Source: Gemmatimonadota bacterium
Lineage (GTDB): Bacteria > Gemmatimonadota > Gemmatimonadetes > Longimicrobiales > Gaopeijiaceae
Reading direction: 5' to 3'
Length of the DNA stretch: 58,116 bases
Assembly (NCBI GenBank): GCA_009838975.1
Contig: VXQO01000060.1
Span: forward strand, 1 to 58,116
Made by a program: the position numbers and the translations under genes. The notes beneath the pieces are model-generated. The model did not search any database. It was not told the origin of the DNA and worked only from the letters and a program-made list of their open reading frames with translations. Positions 54,050 through 58,116 of this stretch are shown in pieces; within the stretch, counting starts at the first letter, position 1, and each line of letters starts with the position of its first letter.

Positions 54050-55111
54050 CTACAGAATCGCGATCCGGCCTGCCGGCCCCGCGCTCGCTTTCCCGAAGAC
54101 GGCCCCCTGCTCGCCGCGCGCCTCCAGCTCGCCCAGCAGCGCCGCAGTCCGCTCCGGCGGGCTCGCGATGATCAGGCCGCCCGAGGTCTGCGCGTCGGCG
54201 AGCAGGATGCGCGTGACGTCGGAGACCTCTCTCCCGTAGCTCACCGTTTCGGCGGCGTCGTCCTGGTTGCGGCGCGTGCCGCCCGGGACGTGGCCGGCCT
54301 CGACCAGCGCGGCCACTCCCTCCAGGATCGGTACGGCGGCCGCATCGATCCGCGCCGACACGCCCGAAGCGCGCAGCATGTTGCCGAGGTGGCCGATGAG
54401 CCCGTAGCCGGTCACGTCGGTGGCCGCGCCGGCGCTGGCGGCGAGCGCGGCTTCGGAAGCGCTGCGGTTCAGGTGGGCCATCATCTCGACAGCGGCGCTC
54501 AGCACGTCGGGGGGACACGCTCCCGCCTTGATCGCGGTGGCCACGATCCCGGACCCGAGCGGCTTGGTCAGCACCAGGTCGTCACCGGGCCGCGCCCGGT
54601 CGTTCGAGAGCATGGTCGCCGGATCGGTCTCCCCGACCGCCACCATCCCGTACTTTGGCTCGGCGTCGTCGATCGAGTGGCCGCCGAGCACCGCGATCCC
54701 CGCCTCGCGCGCCTTGTCCGCGCCGCCGCGCACGATCTCCTCCGCAAGCCCGTCACCCAGCAGCTTCCGGGGAAACGACAGCAGGTTGAGCGCGAAGAGC
54801 GGCCGCCCCCCCATCGCGTACACGTCCGAGAGGGCGTTCGCGGCTGCGATGCGGCCGAAGTCGTAGGGATCGTCTACGATCGGCGTGAAGAAGTCGAGCG
54901 TGACGACCAGGGCGCGTCCGTCGGCCAGACGGTACACGGCCGCGTCGTCCCTCGTGCTGGCGTCGACCAGCACACTGGGGTCGTCGGTGGGAAGCAGGTG
55001 ACGCAGAACCTGCGCCAGCTCGGACTGGCCGAGCTTGCAGGCTCAGCCGGCGCCGTGCGACAGCGTGCTCAGCCTGATCCCGGGCTTCTGGTCGCGGGGT
55101 GTGGTGCTCAT
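54050..55111 (-). CDS. selD: Selenophosphate synthetase SelD with selenocysteine at codon 23 (in-frame UGA)
   Basis: Makes selenophosphate from selenide and ATP, the selenium donor for Sec-tRNA and seleno-tRNA. From ATG 55111 the chain reads STLSHGAG, then TGA (55045-55043), then ACKLGQSELAQVL, matching the active site SHGAGCGCK with Sec in place of the catalytic Cys. Only this TGA interrupts the frame; 330 further codons follow (DVTGYGLIGHLGNMLRA, LTKPLGSGIVATAIK, GGHSIDDAEPKYGM) to a normal stop. Total 353 residues. A stop precedes the ATG in frame, so no other start exists. GGAG is only 1 nt from ATG, but TAGATT lies 6 nt before it. A hairpin follows the UGA. Confidence 0.95.
55009..55045 (-). 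promoter_or_regulatory. Bacterial SECIS-like hairpin for UGA recoding in selD
   Basis: Immediately 3' of the UGA: one G, helix CCUGC/GCAGG, internal loop AA opposite UGGC, helix GCUCGG/CCGAGC, apical loop CCAGU. The loop begins 15 nt after the UGA, close to the spacing SelB needs, and contains a G in the loop, as expected. The conserved sequence and structure within a coding region support translation by SelB. Confidence 0.85.
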
Positions 55112-55207
55112 GCTCCGAATCTAATCGCATGCCGCGTATTCGGACGGGGTTTACATGGACGGAGACGGTGCCCATCCTCATGGCATGATGAAGGACGGAT
55201 TCTGCCC

Positions 55208-56053
55208 ATGAACGCGCCCGCCTGGTCTGCGCGGCAGGAGTTCGCCCGCGAGGTCGAACGTCCCGACGAGGACATCGATCTCGCACGGGTGGCGCTGCTG
55301 GTCGCACGGGAGGAATACGTCCAGCTCCCGGTGGACCGCTACCTGGTGCGGCTCGACATGCTCGCCGAGGAAGCGCGCGACCGACTCGGATCGGAGCATG
55401 CGCCGCCGGTCGTTCTGACCGAGACGCTCAGGAACCTATTCGGGGTCCGCAAGCTGCGCGGGAATCGCAACCATTACCACGACCCGCGCAATTCGTTTCT
55501 CAATGACGTACTGGATCGGGGCCTCGGGATTCCGCTCACCCTTGGAATCATCCTTCTCGAAACGGGATGGCGCCTGGATCTGCCGCTGGAGGGTGTCAAC
55601 TTCCCGGGACATTTCCTGGTGCGCTACCGGGGCGAGGCGGTCGAGTTCCTGATCGATCCGTTCCATGGCGGGAAGGTCCGGCTGCGGTCCGAGGCGCAGA
55701 AGATTCTCGACCGCCAGCACGGCGGCGTGGTTCAGCTGGACGACCGGCACCTGAAGACCGCCACGAAGCAGGACATGATCGTGCGGCTTCTGCTCAACCT
55801 GAAGGGCATCTACCATCGCACGCGGGACCATGCCCGGGCGCTGGCCGCGGTGGAGCGGATTCTGATCGTCCGGCCGACCGCGCCGACGCAGATACGCGAC
55901 CGCGGCTATCTGCTGGCACAACTGGGGCGCGCGCAGGAGGCGGTCACCCAGCTGGAGACGTATCTGACCTTCGCTCCGGCCGCCCGGGACGTGCAGCGCG
56001 TCGAGGCCCTGGTCCACGAGCTCAGGAACGGGAAGGCCGGCGGCAAGCGGTGA
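55208..56053 (+). CDS. SirB1-family protein (transglutaminase-like core plus TPR)
   Basis: A 281-residue soluble protein. The transglutaminase-like core2 region is LRNLFGVRKLRGNRNHYHDPRNSFLNDVLDRGLGIPLTLGIILLETGWRLDLPLEGVNFPGHFLVRY...FLIDPFHGG. The TPR part is DMIVRLLLNLKGIYHRTRDHARALAAVERILIVRPTAPTQIRDRGYLLAQLGRAQEAVTQLETYLTFAP. The classical Cys-His-Asp triad is incomplete (His in PGHF, no obvious Cys), as in SirB1/YchA proteins, whose role is unknown. AAGGACGG about 11 nt before ATG. Divergent from selD; YgfZ follows after 16 nt. Confidence 0.9.
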   Translation: MNAPAWSARQEFAREVERPDEDIDLARVALLVAREEYVQLPVDRYLVRLDMLAEEARDRLGSEHAPPVVLTETLRNLFGVRKLRGNRNHYHDPRNSFLNDVLDRGLGIPLTLGIILLETGWRLDLPLEGVNFPGHFLVRYRGEAVEFLIDPFHGGKVRLRSEAQKILDRQHGGVVQLDDRHLKTATKQDMIVRLLLNLKGIYHRTRDHARALAAVERILIVRPTAPTQIRDRGYLLAQLGRAQEAVTQLETYLTFAPAARDVQRVEALVHELRNGKAGGKR

Positions 56054-56069
56054 CCGGAGGCAACCCGCA

Positions 56070-57089
56070 GTGACGTTGCAGCCAGGGCGCCACTACGGGG
56101 ATCCCGCCGCGGAGTACCGGGCGGCGGTGGACGCGTGTGGGGTGGTCGTTCGCGCGGACCGGCGGCTGCTCCGCGTGCACGGGCGCGCGCCGGCACAGAT
56201 GCTCGACGGGATCATGACGAGCCGGATCCCCGGGGCGCCCGTAGGCCAGCGCATGCAGGGCGACGCCGTCTACGGGACCATTCTTACCGCAAAGGGGCGC
56301 ATGGTCACCGACGTGGTGACGTTCTGGCTGGGGGCTGGAGAGGAAGAGGGGTTGGGGTTGAGTGTCGCGGAGGTTGCGCACGAGGCCGTGCTCGCGCACT
56401 TCAGGCGGTTTCTCCCCCCGAGGCTTGCACGAGTCGAAGACCTCGGCGCGGGCGCCCGGCTGCTCACGTTGATCGGTCCTCGCGCGGGCGAGACGGTCGC
56501 GGCGGCGTTCGGCGCGGCGCCCGCGGACGGGTTTGCGCTGCTGGGTGATGGGCCCCTCGGCGACGGCGCGCTGGTGGCGCGTGGGGTGCGCCAGGTCGCG
56601 TCATGGGATGTCTGGGTCGGGGCGGACGCGGCGTCGGGCGTGTGGGATCGGCTTCGAGAGCACGGGGCGGTTCCGGTCGGTGCGGGCGTGTGGCACACGC
56701 TGCGGGTCGAGTCCGGCTTCCCTGAATTCGGCATCGACATGGACGACGGCACGATTCCCGTCGAGGCCGGGCTTGTCGATGTCGCTTTCGATCACGACAA
56801 GGGCTGCTACACCGGCCAGGAGGTGATCGTGCGGATCCGGCATCGCGGTCGCGTGAACTGGCACCTGCGGGCGCTCAGGTTCGGGGATGTCGCTGCGCGG
56901 CCCGGGGCGCAGCTGTTCGAGGCGGGCGGGACGAAGGTGCGAGGCCGCGTGACCTCGGTGGCGGACTCGCCCCGGTTCGGGCAGGTGATCGGCCTGGGGT
57001 ATGTGCGGCGCGAGGTGGAACCGCCGGCCACGTTGCGGCTGGGGAGCGGGGAGGGGGCGAAAGTGGGGGTCGTCCCGCTGGTGCGTTGA
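56070..57089 (+). CDS. ygfZ: YgfZ/GcvT-like folate-binding Fe-S maintenance protein
   Basis: A 339-residue protein of the GcvT/YgfZ family that binds tetrahydrofolate and supports repair or assembly of some Fe-S enzymes. The signature is DHDKGCYTGQEVIVRIRHRGRVNW, matching KGCYxGQE. GcvT-like N-terminal part: DRRLLRVHGRAPAQMLDGIMTSRI, GTILTAKGRMVTDV. GTG start with GGAGG 9 nt upstream. Fits a genome carrying several Fe-S and molybdenum enzymes. Confidence 0.93.
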   Translation: MTLQPGRHYGDPAAEYRAAVDACGVVVRADRRLLRVHGRAPAQMLDGIMTSRIPGAPVGQRMQGDAVYGTILTAKGRMVTDVVTFWLGAGEEEGLGLSVAEVAHEAVLAHFRRFLPPRLARVEDLGAGARLLTLIGPRAGETVAAAFGAAPADGFALLGDGPLGDGALVARGVRQVASWDVWVGADAASGVWDRLREHGAVPVGAGVWHTLRVESGFPEFGIDMDDGTIPVEAGLVDVAFDHDKGCYTGQEVIVRIRHRGRVNWHLRALRFGDVAARPGAQLFEAGGTKVRGRVTSVADSPRFGQVIGLGYVRREVEPPATLRLGSGEGAKVGVVPLVR

Positions 57090-57306
57090 GCGGCGGACCT
57101 ACATTCCCCATACTGGCGGACAACAGGAGGCGGCCTTCCACAACGCGAACTTGACGCAGGGGCGCACGACGGTGCTGGGGTTGCGGTGGACATTACAGGA
57201 GGCAGTTCCGGTCGGCCCAAGCCGCGCCGACATTCGGACTGCGGGTCTTTCCGCTCGGCGCAGTGCGCCCAGCGCTGCCGAAGGCAGTATGAAGGGACCG
57301 GATCAA
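57090..57306. other. Intergenic region upstream of the sialidase-fold gene
   Basis: A 217-bp gap with no recognisable gene. AGGAGG occurs twice (57128 and 57199 areas) but no convincing coding frame follows. TTGACG near 57152 has no good -10 partner. Nothing else is evident. Confidence 0.5.
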
Positions 57307-58116
57307 ATGATCTCCAAACCAGGATTCGTCCGCACGGCGCCCCGTCTGGGGGCCGTGTTCGTCCTCGCCTCCGTATTCATCCTCACGACCGCGGCGTGCG
57401 CGCCGCCTGAACAGCCCCGCCATGAGCGCTCCTTGATCCAGGTGGGACGGAATGTGCTCGTCAGTGGCGATCATGCGGCTGCGGCGCATTCGGAGTACTT
57501 CGCCCATGCCGATCCCTCGGACTCGACCCGCATGGCGGTGTGTTCGATGATCGTCGACCCCACCCGAAGCCGGCTGTCGACGGGTATCTATGTGTCCCAT
57601 GATGCGGGTGCGACCTGGGGCATGGCACTGAATGACACGATCTCGCGGTGGGGCACGACATGGGACCCCGCCTGCGCCTTCGGGCCGGGAGGTATGGCCT
57701 ACTTCGCGTCGCTACCGGCCCGCGGGGACCCGAGGATCGCGTACGAGTCCCACGTCATCACCCACATCTTCCGCTCGACGGACGGTGGCCTCACGTGGAG
57801 CGAACCCGTGCTCGCACCGTTCGTGGACAACGCGGATCTCGTCGTCGACTGGACGGGCGGGCCGTATCACGGACACGTCTACGCCGTGGGCGTGCGGGTC
57901 GAGCAGGAGGAGGGCGAGCTTCCGCGGCGGCACGTGTCGCTCGTGGTCTCGGCCGACTCCGGCCGGACCTACGCAGGTCCCGTCAACATGCTCATCCCCA
58001 AGGACTGGTATCAGGGCCAGGTCGGTGCACCGGTCGTGCATCCGGATGGGCGGGTCCTGGTTCCCGTCGATGTCCGCCCCCCGTTTCAGCCCACGCCCCC
58101 CGCTCCTTCGCCGACC
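57307..58116 (+). CDS. Sialidase/BNR-repeat lipoprotein, C-terminus cut by window edge
   Basis: At least 270 residues, open at the right edge. Signal and lipobox: GAVFVLASVFILTTAACAPP. Asp-box (BNR) repeats SHDAGATWG, STDGGLTWS and SADSGRTY alternate with strands, as in six-bladed sialidase-fold proteins. No sialidase Arg triad can be confirmed within the visible part, so it may be a non-catalytic propeller. AGGGAC lies 8 nt before ATG at 57307. Confidence 0.85.
   Translation, partial: MISKPGFVRTAPRLGAVFVLASVFILTTAACAPPEQPRHERSLIQVGRNVLVSGDHAAAAHSEYFAHADPSDSTRMAVCSMIVDPTRSRLSTGIYVSHDAGATWGMALNDTISRWGTTWDPACAFGPGGMAYFASLPARGDPRIAYESHVITHIFRSTDGGLTWSEPVLAPFVDNADLVVDWTGGPYHGHVYAVGVRVEQEEGELPRRHVSLVVSADSGRTYAGPVNMLIPKDWYQGQVGAPVVHPDGRVLVPVDVRPPFQPTPPAPSPT

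Noticed and set aside
54050-54973. SelD as a shortened protein starting at GTG 54973, or as a pseudogene
   Set aside because: The frame extends through a single UGA into the family's conserved SHGAG active site, with a SECIS-like hairpin; read-through to Sec explains it better.
57193-57600. Minus-strand frame of 135 codons opposite the sialidase-fold gene start
   Set aside because: Overlaps a well-supported lipoprotein signal on the plus strand and has antisense-like composition.

Overview
The window is 58.1 kb of GC-rich bacterial DNA, densely packed with about 48 protein genes on both strands. No rRNA, tRNA, CRISPR array, integrase or intact insertion sequence was seen. The gene mix suggests an uncultured member of the Gemmatimonadota / FCB-side lineages with a diderm envelope: a PorX-type response regulator fused to an alkaline-phosphatase-fold domain, TonB, a lipid A-type acyltransferase, many Tat or lipoprotein exported hydrolases, PQQ and molybdenum dehydrogenases, and a CusCBA-type efflux pump. 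This lineage is an inference from gene content; no marker gene was searched.

Layout. 1-5 kb: thiolase (cut by the window edge), an isocitrate/isopropylmalate-type dehydrogenase, small unknowns and a Tat-exported aspartylglucosaminidase-like Ntn hydrolase. 4.9-12.2 kb: a minus-strand envelope cluster (TonB-like protein, PorX-like regulator, MsbA-like ABC exporter, LpxL/HtrB-like acyltransferase, GT2-DUF3108 fusion, isoprenylcysteine-methyltransferase-like membrane protein). 12.4-16.9 kb: SDR protein overlapping heme O synthase, then P1-family aminopeptidase overlapping PhoD phosphatase. 16.9-22.2 kb: a minus-strand run of N-acyl-D-amino-acid deacylase, gamma-glutamyltransferase, outer-membrane barrel and DUF3179 lipoprotein. 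22.2-26 kb: ABC-class ATPase, small protein, DtxR-type regulator and a D-cysteine desulfhydrase/ACC-deaminase-like enzyme.

26-32.4 kb: a plus-strand heavy-metal efflux operon (His-rich exported protein, TolC-like channel, adaptor, RND pump) ending in an A+T-rich palindrome shared with the converging PQQ dehydrogenase gene. 34.4-35.2 kb: a Phd/PIN toxin-antitoxin pair with a consensus promoter inside a palindromic operator. 35.2-39.6 kb: a molybdenum hydroxylase pair whose large subunit has a +1 frameshift, then a tannase-family esterase. 39.8-45.3 kb: class V aminotransferase, dicarboxylate/amino-acid symporter, S41-like lipoprotein, TPR protein and cyclophilin. 45.5-50.8 kb: beta-propeller, serine hydrolase, NUDIX hydrolase and a second, divergent gamma-glutamyltransferase. 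51-58 kb: Lon protease behind a 565-bp repeat-rich leader, SelD (selenophosphate synthetase), a SirB1/TPR protein, YgfZ and a truncated sialidase-fold lipoprotein.

The strongest unusual finding is that selD reads through an in-frame UGA at codon 23, in the active-site position, followed at once by a SECIS-like hairpin. It is therefore very likely a selenoprotein, and the organism should decode selenocysteine. Other points: the TA promoter/operator, related A+T-rich palindromes, a repeat cluster before lon, four genes with a -10-like box exactly 6 nt before ATG (possible leaderless mRNAs), the PorX-headed lipid cluster, and the GT2-DUF3108 fusion.
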